The notes beneath the pieces are model-generated. The model was not told the origin of the DNA and ran no database searches. It saw only the letters and a list, made by a program, of their open reading frames with translations. From an uncultured bacterium (lineage in GTDB: Bacteria > Cyanobacteriota > Vampirovibrionia > Gastranaerophilales > Gastranaerophilaceae), in the NCBI GenBank assembly GCA_949288685.1, contig CASELB010000131.1:1-14821 (forward strand): a stretch of 14,821 nucleotides of DNA. The letters are read 5' to 3'. A program made the position numbers and the translations under genes. Positions 1 to 7,500 of this stretch are shown piece by piece. How positions within the stretch are numbered: position 1 is the first letter of the stretch; each line of letters begins with the position of its first letter.

Positions 1-77
1 AGCTTAAGAACTTTTGCTCTCTGCACCCTTGCCGGAATTTGCTTCAATTTTTGGATAAAAGGTTTAATTTCTGACAT
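1..77 (-). CDS. Start of unidentified gene, truncated by left window edge
   Basis: On the reverse strand an ATG at 77-75 opens a frame that stays open for 25 codons to the window edge. The peptide starts MSEIKPFIQKLKQIPARV and is basic and probably helical. It begins 38 nt after the coaD stop codon, in the same direction, with only a weak purine-rich stretch (GAG about 8 nt upstream) as ribosome binding site. This spacing suggests it is the next gene of the same transcript. I do not recognise the family from 25 residues. It could also be a chance open frame, but the position after coaD and the reasonable codon use favour a real gene. Confidence 0.5.
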   Translation of the reverse strand, partial: MSEIKPFIQKLKQIPARVQRAKVLK

Positions 78-115
78 AAGTAACTCTAACTAATAAACTG
101 CCTAACTATATTATT

Positions 116-598
116 TTAACAACTAAAAGTCGTATTCGTCAAGTATTCTTCAACCGGAGGAGGAACAAATTTTGAAATATCACCATTATTTAAAAGGATT
201 TCCCGCACGCTGCTTGAAGATATGAAGGTATATTCCGGTTTAGTAATAAGAAAAACCGTTTTAATTTCATTAGCAAGTGCACTATTTGTTTGAGATAATT
301 GCATTTCATATTCAAAATCAGAAACCGCACGCAAACCGCGCAGCAGCACACATGCACCCCGCTTACGCGCATACTCTATTGTAAGCCCTTCGAAAGAATC
401 AACTTCGACATTTTTTAAATGACCGACACTTGCCTGTACTAATTCTTTTCTTATTTCAGGTTTTAAAAAGCCGCTCTTGTTACAGTTATATGATACGGCA
501 ATTATTACTTTATCAAATATTTCCGCTCCGCGCTCAAGTACATCCAAATGTCCGTATGTAATAGGGTCAAAACTTCCGGGATATATCGCAATTTTCAT
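116..598 (-). CDS. coaD: Phosphopantetheine adenylyltransferase (CoaD)
   Basis: Catalyses the penultimate step of coenzyme A synthesis in the cytoplasm: 4'-phosphopantetheine plus ATP gives dephospho-CoA plus pyrophosphate. The 160-aa length matches the bacterial family (about 160). Visible signatures are the N-terminal nucleotidyltransferase loop YPGSFDP (residues 6-12) followed by the T/HxGH motif TYGH (14-17), the RGLRAVSDFEYE segment (87-98) that binds substrate in this family, and the ISSSSVRE motif (126-133) corresponding to the second nucleotide-binding signature. The ATG start is supported by an AGAGGTG Shine-Dalgarno sequence just upstream. The gene follows the TPR-glycosyltransferase gene by 33 nt with no terminator seen between, so the two are probably co-transcribed. 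Nothing is missing or unusual. Confidence 0.97.
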   Translation of the reverse strand: MKIAIYPGSFDPITYGHLDVLERGAEIFDKVIIAVSYNCNKSGFLKPEIRKELVQASVGHLKNVEVDSFEGLTIEYARKRGACVLLRGLRAVSDFEYEMQLSQTNSALANEIKTVFLITKPEYTFISSSSVREILLNNGDISKFVPPPVEEYLTNTTFSC

Positions 599-631
599 TT
601 CTCACCTCTGTTTGATTATATCATAAAACTA

Positions 632-2107
632 TCAGTTTATAATTTTGCTTAATTCCTGATAAAGCTCTTTAACAGGCGCAGCCCAATCACCATTTTTAAT
701 CTGCTTAAACATTTTTATACCGTGATACCAGTCATTATGACTCATATCAAGATGCCAACGCCAGTTATAATCCATTGGCAGCAGCATACAGCCCTTTTTA
801 CCCAACGCGCCTGCAAGATGCATTAGGGATGTATCATTACACACAACAAAATCAAGATTATCGAGGGCGGCTGCCGTATCGGAAAAATTTTCAAATTCTT
901 TGCCCAAATCAATAATCGGGGTATGCATTTTTATTTTTTCAATTTCCTCCGCACCATCTCCGGTCTGGAATGAATAAAATTGAGTATTCGGAAGGCTAAA
1001 TAACGGAGTAAACGCCTCTGTATCAATAACCCTGTCAGTTTCGGAAGCCGTATTTCCCTGCCATTTTATTCCGATTTTAATTTTGTCATTATTAAAGAAT
1101 GCTTGTTTAAATTTCTCTTTTTTAACCGGATTTGAAACTATATACCCGTCAGGAGAAACAAACATATTACTTTCATCAAGTTCCAACAGATACGGTAGGC
1201 TAAGCATCGGCACAAATATCTGAAAATCAAAATCATTCGGGTCAATATCATAAGTTATTATTTCATCAATGCCAAGCGGGTTTTCCTTAAATAACTCTGC
1301 AAGCTCCTGCTGCGGTTTAAAAAGGAGCTTTTTACATCTCTGTTTTAACAGCGGGAGATATCTTGCATATTCAATAACATCACCAAAACCTGCTTCATAA
1401 AAAACAAAAACCGTTTTATCTGAAATATCTTCACCACGCCATTCTTTTGCTGCCGCAAATTGAGCCGGAAAAAGTTTAGCCTGTGACAGAATTGCCGTTT
1501 TTCGGCATAACCTGCTTTCAAACAGCTTCAGACCTTCATGATAATTTTTCCCTCTAAATAAGGAAAGCGAGAGGAAATATTTTAATTCGTCATTACCCGG
1601 ATTAAGTTCAAGCGCTCTTCTCATCGCATTTGTTGAGTCATGCGGTTTTCCCAAAAAGAAATAGACGGAAGACATATTATACGGAACAAGGAATAAATCA
1701 GGGCGCAGCTTTTCAGCCCGTTTATAAAACTTTAAAGCAAGTTCGTATTCTCCGTAATTTTTAAATGCCAGAGCAATATTAAAATTAAGTTCAAAATTTT
1801 CCGGTTCAATGCGAAGTCCCTGAACTGCCGTTTCAATAGCTGTTTTATATTCTTTTTGCTCTAATTTAATTCTTGTAAGTAAATCATAAAAACGAACATT
1901 CTTACTTATTTGCAAAGCTCTTTTTATAAATTTTTCAGCCTGCGAAAATCTGTGTTGCTGGTATTTAAGATTTGCCATCATAAAAATAGTATTAAGGTTA
2001 TCAGCGTCCGTTTTTAGGACTTCCTGATATATTTTTTCTGCCTCTTCCAGCTTTCCCTGCTTATGTAACTCAAAGCCGGTGTTATATAATTCCTGTACTT
2101 TCTCCAT
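632..2107 (-). CDS. TPR-repeat protein with C-terminal glycosyltransferase (GT9/heptosyltransferase-like) domain
   Basis: The N-terminal half (about residues 4-200) is a run of tetratricopeptide repeats, seen as recurring helix pairs such as GKLEEAEKIYQEVL and YELALKFYKRAEKLRP. The C-terminal half (about 215-490) has the pattern of TPR-linked proteins with a heptosyltransferase-type fold: FGDVIEYARYLP (241-252), the WQGN turn (349-352), and DTAAALDNLD followed by NDTSLMHLAGALG (410-436), then WRWHLD and a final W-Y...F.Q stretch. It probably transfers a sugar or binds a nucleotide-sugar, with TPRs holding a partner; donor and acceptor cannot be read from sequence. No signal peptide or membrane segment is seen, so it is cytosolic. 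It starts at ATG 2107 with only a weak upstream AGG, and heads a likely transcript with coaD. The family call is good; the activity is inferred. Confidence 0.8.
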   Translation of the reverse strand: MEKVQELYNTGFELHKQGKLEEAEKIYQEVLKTDADNLNTIFMMANLKYQQHRFSQAEKFIKRALQISKNVRFYDLLTRIKLEQKEYKTAIETAVQGLRIEPENFELNFNIALAFKNYGEYELALKFYKRAEKLRPDLFLVPYNMSSVYFFLGKPHDSTNAMRRALELNPGNDELKYFLSLSLFRGKNYHEGLKLFESRLCRKTAILSQAKLFPAQFAAAKEWRGEDISDKTVFVFYEAGFGDVIEYARYLPLLKQRCKKLLFKPQQELAELFKENPLGIDEIITYDIDPNDFDFQIFVPMLSLPYLLELDESNMFVSPDGYIVSNPVKKEKFKQAFFNNDKIKIGIKWQGNTASETDRVIDTEAFTPLFSLPNTQFYSFQTGDGAEEIEKIKMHTPIIDLGKEFENFSDTAAALDNLDFVVCNDTSLMHLAGALGKKGCMLLPMDYNWRWHLDMSHNDWYHGIKMFKQIKNGDWAAPVKELYQELSKIIN

Positions 2108-2216
2108 AGGGCAATTGTACCTGTTTTTTGAAAAAAAAACAACCGATACCGTTATTTGATTTATAGCAAAAAATATGATACTCTAAACTTGTAAATTATA
2201 TAGGAGCGGTTTAAAT

Positions 2217-2966
2217 ATGAAGAAAAAAAAATCAGCTTTTACACTTGCGGAAGTGTTAATAACTATAGGAATTTTAGGCGTCATAGCAGCGATATCTCTA
2301 CCCAACCTTGCAAGCAATGTATCAGCCACACAGCTTGCAGCATCTTTAAAGACAACACAGGCATCTATTTCCGACAAACTTGATGCGGCACTTGCTTTTG
2401 AAGATGTACCCAATGTCAGAGATTTAAAGGCTTTTGATTGCACTACTCTTCCCGAACTGTATAAAGGATTAAGCAAATACTTAAGACTTGACGCTGTAAC
2501 GGAGGACCATAAAGTATATGCTCTAAACGACGGTTCACTTGTTGAAACCTGGAAAGCGGCAGACATCCGTCAAACAAACACAAAAGCATTTATTTACATT
2601 ACTGACTTTACAGCAGATGCAACATCAACAGGAACACTTGCAATAAAACAAAACGGCGGGCAGGTTTTAAGAAGAAGTGCTATTGTCTATCTTGATGTAA
2701 ACGGATATACAAAGCCAAACCGTTACGGATATGATGTTTATAAATACTATCTTGCACAAAACGGAAGACTCTACCCTGTCGGCGGTTCTGATGTTTCCTT
2801 ATTTGATACCAACGGTGCTTCCGATGAAAGTTCCGATTGGGAAAACGGAAATGAAAATTACGCTTGTAACTGGAGTTCAGTCGGTTACGGATGTGCAGGG
2901 CGTATAGAAGATGAAGGATGGAAGATTACATACTTCGGCAAACGTCTCAAAGACAAAAAAGAATAA
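2217..2966 (+). CDS. Prepilin-type N-terminal cleavage protein (type IV pilin / type II pseudopilin-like)
   Basis: The 249-aa protein opens with a four-lysine leader (KKKK, residues 2-5), then SA|FTLAEVLITIGILGVIAA, a class III prepilin signal. Cleavage is expected between Ala7 and Phe8, leaving Glu at position +5 (E12), followed by a hydrophobic helix ending at a Pro-Asn. The residue before the cleavage site is Ala rather than the usual Gly. After leader removal by a prepilin peptidase it should be assembled into a pilus or pseudopilus, or sit in the inner membrane. The C-terminal globular part has two cysteines near the end (in NYACNWSSVGYGCAGR) that may form a disulfide loop. An AGGAG ribosome binding site (2202-2206) fixes the start. 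A -10-like TATGAT lies at 2174-2179 without a convincing -35. No pilus assembly genes are nearby, so it is a stand-alone pilin-like gene. Confidence 0.88.
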   Translation: MKKKKSAFTLAEVLITIGILGVIAAISLPNLASNVSATQLAASLKTTQASISDKLDAALAFEDVPNVRDLKAFDCTTLPELYKGLSKYLRLDAVTEDHKVYALNDGSLVETWKAADIRQTNTKAFIYITDFTADATSTGTLAIKQNGGQVLRRSAIVYLDVNGYTKPNRYGYDVYKYYLAQNGRLYPVGGSDVSLFDTNGASDESSDWENGNENYACNWSSVGYGCAGRIEDEGWKITYFGKRLKDKKE

Positions 2967-2972
2967 ATCAGT

Positions 2973-3002
2973 AAAACGACCGGTTAAACCGGTCGTTTTT
3001 TT
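2973..3002. terminator. Rho-independent terminator between convergent genes
   Basis: A perfect stem (ACGACCGG at 2976-2983 pairing with CCGGTCGT at 2989-2996, loop TTAAA) is flanked by A residues on the left and a run of seven T on the right. It starts 6 nt after the pilin-like gene's stop. The right-hand T run serves the rightward pilin-like gene. On the other strand the hairpin is followed by four T, so it may also stop the leftward gene ending at 3015. Confidence 0.9.
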
Positions 3003-3014
3003 ATCCTCACTATA

Positions 3015-4430
3015 TTACTTGCCGAACTTGTTTTTATCATCTTCATTTTGCCCGCCATAAGGAGTTGTTGGTGTACCTGTCGCTCCTGGTGTTGCGGATA
3101 CACCTTCTCCTGCGGCAGGAGTAGTATTCGTTCCTGCTCCTGATACTGCATCCGGTTCTTCTTCTCCGTTTTCTTCAGTACCTGATTTGGTCGGAGTTGC
3201 ATACGTAGGCGTAAGTGTAAACAGATTTTCTTCGTTTGTTGCCTCAACCGTTTCTTCCCAGAATTCTGTTGAAACCTCCTGAAACTCTGTCGTTTCAGTT
3301 GATAAATCCTGCGTATTCCGACGTATATCGATTGTATCTTCTGCAGTTGAACGATAATCCGTTAACTGTGTCACAGCTTCTTTACCATAAATAGTTGCAG
3401 CAACACCGGCAAGAGCACCGGCAGCTATATATGCAACTGCAGCCCAGGAACCAATAATAGAACCTGCTAATGCACTTGCTCTTGCAAAACATTTTAGAGA
3501 AGTAACTGCTGCTGACGCGGTAGAAATGGTCATTAATATACCTTGTGCCATTGCAGATTTCTTTGTCGATTCGTCAATATCTGCAACGTACTCGGTAAAT
3601 TGATTGGTATAATCAATGTTTGCCGTTATATCTTCATATCCGTCACCAACAGCTGCAATTTCTTCGTTTAATCCGACTGTTTCATCGTTAGTTGCCGTCT
3701 GTGTTGACTGCATTTGTGCTCCTAATGCTCGCATCAGGGCAATTTCCCTATCTGTAGCCGTTCCGTTCTGATATTTTGTATAATAGTAGTTATACAGTCC
3801 TTCCATATCCACTATATCGCTCTGACCGGCTTCATTTACAGCAAGCGCTTCCTCTTGCAAAATTTCCATTTCTTCCTGCATCTCTTCCATTATTAAAACC
3901 TGATTCGCAAGATTTGCCTGCTCTGTATAAAGTTCGTTCTGAGCTTTTTCACATGCTTCAACCGCATCTTTGTTCGGAGAATTTGCCTTGGTTACCATTG
4001 CCATTGCAAATTGAAGAGCCGCCGCCGCTATAAGTGAAACACTTACCTTATTTCCTGCAGTAGCAGCACTGGAAAGCCCTTTATCTAATCCTGTTGCACC
4101 TGCAACCGTTACCTCAGCAGCAGGAACTACACCGGCAGACACAAGTCCGGCACCTGCAGCAACAGCCGTATTTGTAATACCCTGTGCACCTTTACCGTCC
4201 CCGAAAAAACCTGCATCGTCAGAATCATAATCAAGTCGTTCTTCCGGCGTCTGACCTAACTGATAACTGTTATCATCAACATCATTTTCCCAATTATCTA
4301 TGTATGAACGGAATTTAGTACATATAGACTGGTACTCAGCCTCAGAAATACCTTTAGTATTACCATTATTGTAATCATACCAGTATTTTTTCGCTTCTGA
4401 AGGACTTAATCCGTTAACATTGATACCCAT
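3015..4430 (-). CDS. Hypothetical protein with coiled coil and paired hydrophobic segments (translocator-like layout)
   Basis: A 471-aa protein I cannot assign to a named family. It begins MGINVNGLSPSEAKKYW with no signal peptide. Visible layout: a polar N-terminus (1-80), an Ala/Gly-rich hydrophobic stretch (about 85-113), a second one (128-147), a Glu/Gln-rich predicted coiled coil (about 153-200), a polar middle (200-292), a long hydrophobic pair (about 293-312 and 318-348) that could form a membrane hairpin, a Thr/Glu-rich segment (355-400) and a low-complexity Thr/Pro/Gly/Ala tail (405-471) with no anchor. Coiled coil followed by a hydrophobic hairpin without a signal peptide resembles the gross layout of type III secretion translocators, but I see no sequence motif for that and no secretion genes nearby. 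A strong ribosome binding site AAAGGAG (4440-4446, reverse strand) confirms the ATG start. Terminators lie at both ends, so it is probably transcribed alone. Confidence 0.85.
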   Translation of the reverse strand: MGINVNGLSPSEAKKYWYDYNNGNTKGISEAEYQSICTKFRSYIDNWENDVDDNSYQLGQTPEERLDYDSDDAGFFGDGKGAQGITNTAVAAGAGLVSAGVVPAAEVTVAGATGLDKGLSSAATAGNKVSVSLIAAAALQFAMAMVTKANSPNKDAVEACEKAQNELYTEQANLANQVLIMEEMQEEMEILQEEALAVNEAGQSDIVDMEGLYNYYYTKYQNGTATDREIALMRALGAQMQSTQTATNDETVGLNEEIAAVGDGYEDITANIDYTNQFTEYVADIDESTKKSAMAQGILMTISTASAAVTSLKCFARASALAGSIIGSWAAVAYIAAGALAGVAATIYGKEAVTQLTDYRSTAEDTIDIRRNTQDLSTETTEFQEVSTEFWEETVEATNEENLFTLTPTYATPTKSGTEENGEEEPDAVSGAGTNTTPAAGEGVSATPGATGTPTTPYGGQNEDDKNKFGK

Positions 4431-4539
4431 ATACTTTTACTCCTTTAGTAAATTCTATTTATATTTACGGCACATTTCTCCAAAACTTTAATATTTAAAT
4501 ACAAAAATTTACAAAAATTAACATATAAAAACAGTAATT

Positions 4540-4575
4540 AAAAAAGGTTCGGATATAAATTTATACCCGAACCTT
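4540..4575 (-). terminator. Rho-independent terminator of the GH13 gene
   Basis: Reading the reverse strand, AAGGTTCGG pairs with CCGAACCTT (4544-4552 with 4567-4575). The stem continues through one A-C mismatch into the self-complementary TATAAATTTATA, and the hairpin is followed by six T. It lies about 20 nt beyond the stop codon of the leftward 1519-aa gene and separates it from the 471-aa gene downstream. The rest of the gap (4431-4539) is AT-rich, includes a tandem ACAAAAATT-type repeat at 4501-4519, and must hold the promoter of the 471-aa gene, though I see no clear -35/-10 pair. Confidence 0.88.
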
Positions 4576-4596
4576 ATATTTTCTTTTATAAAATTT

Positions 4597-7500
4597 TTAT
4601 TTTGAAATTACAGAAAGTTTTTCACCGCATTTATTATTTTCGTTCAAATAATGATAAGGATTTGATACTATATTAAACTGCGGATTATAGTACTCTCTGC
4701 GGTTACCGCCTTTAAAATGTAATTTTTTAGCATTGTGATACAGTGTAAATACACAATCTTTCATTGTACCGTTATTAAGTACTATTTTTATAGGATTTTT
4801 ACCGTCAAATCTTTTTATACAGTAGTCAGCGCCCTCTTTTACAACCTTATAAATTGTATTATCACTGCTTATAAGGTTTTTAAAGACCATGCCCGTTGCA
4901 AGTGAAAGTCCCGCAAGACCTAAAGGTTTTACACTGTTTTTAGAGTCGCCATCGTCATACCACGTACTATTTAGCTTAATACTATCTAACTCAACGTAAT
5001 TTGTTTTCGGCATATTCACTCTGTCGGTCGGCGAAATACCTGCAACATTAAATAATGAAACAACAGCCGAACCGTTTTTATCCATAGTAAACAACGACGG
5101 AAGAACTACGTCACCATAATACTGCGGAGCAATATAATATGGTGTACCGTTATTAAGCGGCGCCATATCTTCATTAGCCCTTATATTAGATATTTCTTTA
5201 AATTCTTCATTCAACTTATTGTAATATTTTGCTTCTTCACTGTCACCTTCTAACTTGCTAAACAATAAAGCGTTCCTGTTTTTAAGGTCAATATTTTTCG
5301 ATTTTTTCTCCGCACCGCCCATTGCTAATTCATCACCGGCATAAAGAGTCGGAACTCCGGGGAGTGATGCAAGAATACGCATATACATTTTTACTTTAGC
5401 AACAGCCGGATCATTCAATGCCTTGAACAATTTAAACTGCGCTTCAGTTTTTTCTTCCATATCAGCTTTCGCAAAAACAAGCCTTATAGCTTCCCGTATA
5501 TCTTCTCCGCCAAACGCATTTCTTTCATTATCATTTCTTGTTAGTTGATACACCAGATGTTTATCCAAATCATCCTGAACATCCTGCGCTGTATATTTAT
5601 GCATATACGTTTTAATTGCACTATCCAGCCTGTTAAGAACATCATCACGATTTTGTGTACTATATTTTGCAATATCATCCAGCTTGAACTCAACAGTTTT
5701 TCTTAAAATATTAGCAAGAACAAGGATTTTATGAGGAACATCACTGTCAGTGTAAAACTCTGAATATTGTGAAAGTTTACCCTGACTGTCCTCCCATATT
5801 CCTATTTCTTTTGATTTCTTTTGCAAATTGTCTATTAATCCTGATAAATCATTTTCTCCAAGATGCAAATTTAAACCATTATTACGAGCTATATCAAGGA
5901 CTTCCGCCATTGCAGTTTTATAATCATTAAATGAAGCACGTTTTTCGGGTTCAATTGTAAAGTTACCGTTAACAAGCGCTGTGACTGCATTGTGAAGTTT
6001 AGATATCTCCGTACTGCTTAAATCACCGGACAATACTTCATTTAATCGGTCTCTTATAGCTTTTCCGTTTGCGATAGCCGTATTGCTTGCGCCCATAAGA
6101 TAGTTTTCATTTATATAATTCCGATAATCCTTATTATACACATAATCGTACGGCATATCCTTCATATCGGTTGCGCCCGTAATCATAAGCAGTGCAGCTA
6201 TACGATTTCCGTCAGAATCGGGAAGATTGTTAATATCAGCATGCACAAGCCTTTGATCTATCATCATACAGTAAGCAAGGCGCGGTTTATCATGGTTACC
6301 TCCGAATGTATAAAGATGGCGCATATAGTCAAGATAATACGGTTTTGTAAATAACTCTTTTAATTGGTTATTAATTGCATTTTGGCTGTCCCTAAAACCT
6401 GAATAGGAACTCCCGCCGAAATATCCGCCCTCCAATGCTGCTTTTGCAGATTCACCGGTAAAGATCTTCATAACGTCAGTAAAGAAATAACCGTACGCTG
6501 CCTCAGTTGTATGATTTGAATCCTGCATAAAGTGAGCGCCAAAATCTTTACCATCAACCTTAATTTTATCAACATCCGTAATTTCATCATAAATACAGGT
6601 GCCCGGGTTGTATTTTGCAACACCATCTGCGAATGACCTCCAGAAAGATACGAGGTTGTTATGGACTTTTTCTCTTACTTCATTCTGGTTAAGACAGCTA
6701 TCTATGTCCTCAACATCTTTTAAAGCATCTATTCTCCACTGTAGTCCCAGATTAGCGTTATTAACCATCGCCTCAGCGTACTTAAATGCATTAAGATTAA
6801 CATTTTCAAATCTTTTAAGAAGTGCATTCTTTACAAAATTTATTTCATCAGAGTCCGTACTATAAGCCTTCAATCCCGCTTTAATTTGTTTTGCAAGCAG
6901 TTCCGCTTCATACTTAGGAGTATGACCATTTACGCCTATATGTTCCAGAGAACTGTTTTCTCTTAAATAATCATGGTCATAAATTATCTGACCTTTAGAA
7001 TTAATTTTTGCCGGCGTATCAGACACAATAGCTTTTGTAAGAATATATCTTGCAGCATCCTCTGCAAAATATTTGGTTACATAATACCCATAAGGTGTTA
7101 AGATATTTTTTGAACTATCCGCAAAAATCTTCTTATCATCAGGGAGGCTTTCATCTGCACGTTCAAGAACCTGACGTGTAAAGTCAAAAATCTCACCTTT
7201 GAACATTTTATTCATTTTTTCATAAACATCTTTATATCCGTAGCGTTCATTAAGATACTCAATAAATTGCGGATTATCCTGTTGTTCAAGTTCATACCTT
7301 GACATTCCCACCTGTGAATGCAGTGCCGCATGCGGAGTAAAATATGAAGTTGATAAAACTCCAAGAGTATCTTTAGAAAAAGTTAAAGACTCAAGCGGCA
7401 AATTCATAATAGTCTTGGTTATCAAAGTCTCTGCAGTAATCTCGGGAATTTCTAAATTATATAAGTCTAAATCAATATTTTGCAGTACTTCTAAACTTAA

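Noticed and set aside
2183..2566. 127-codon reverse-strand open frame over the pilin-like gene
   Set aside because: It is the antisense shadow of a gene with a clear prepilin leader and ribosome binding site; the Ser/Ala/Leu-rich translation has no family character.
3776..4033. 85-codon forward open frame inside the 471-aa gene
   Set aside because: Antisense to the coiled-coil region; Leu/Pro/Ser-rich product with no ribosome binding site and no recognisable feature.
4501..4530. Tandem ACAAAAATT-like repeats upstream of the 471-aa gene
   Set aside because: Only two and a fraction units in very AT-rich DNA; could be chance or a simple spacer, so not listed as a separate repeat.
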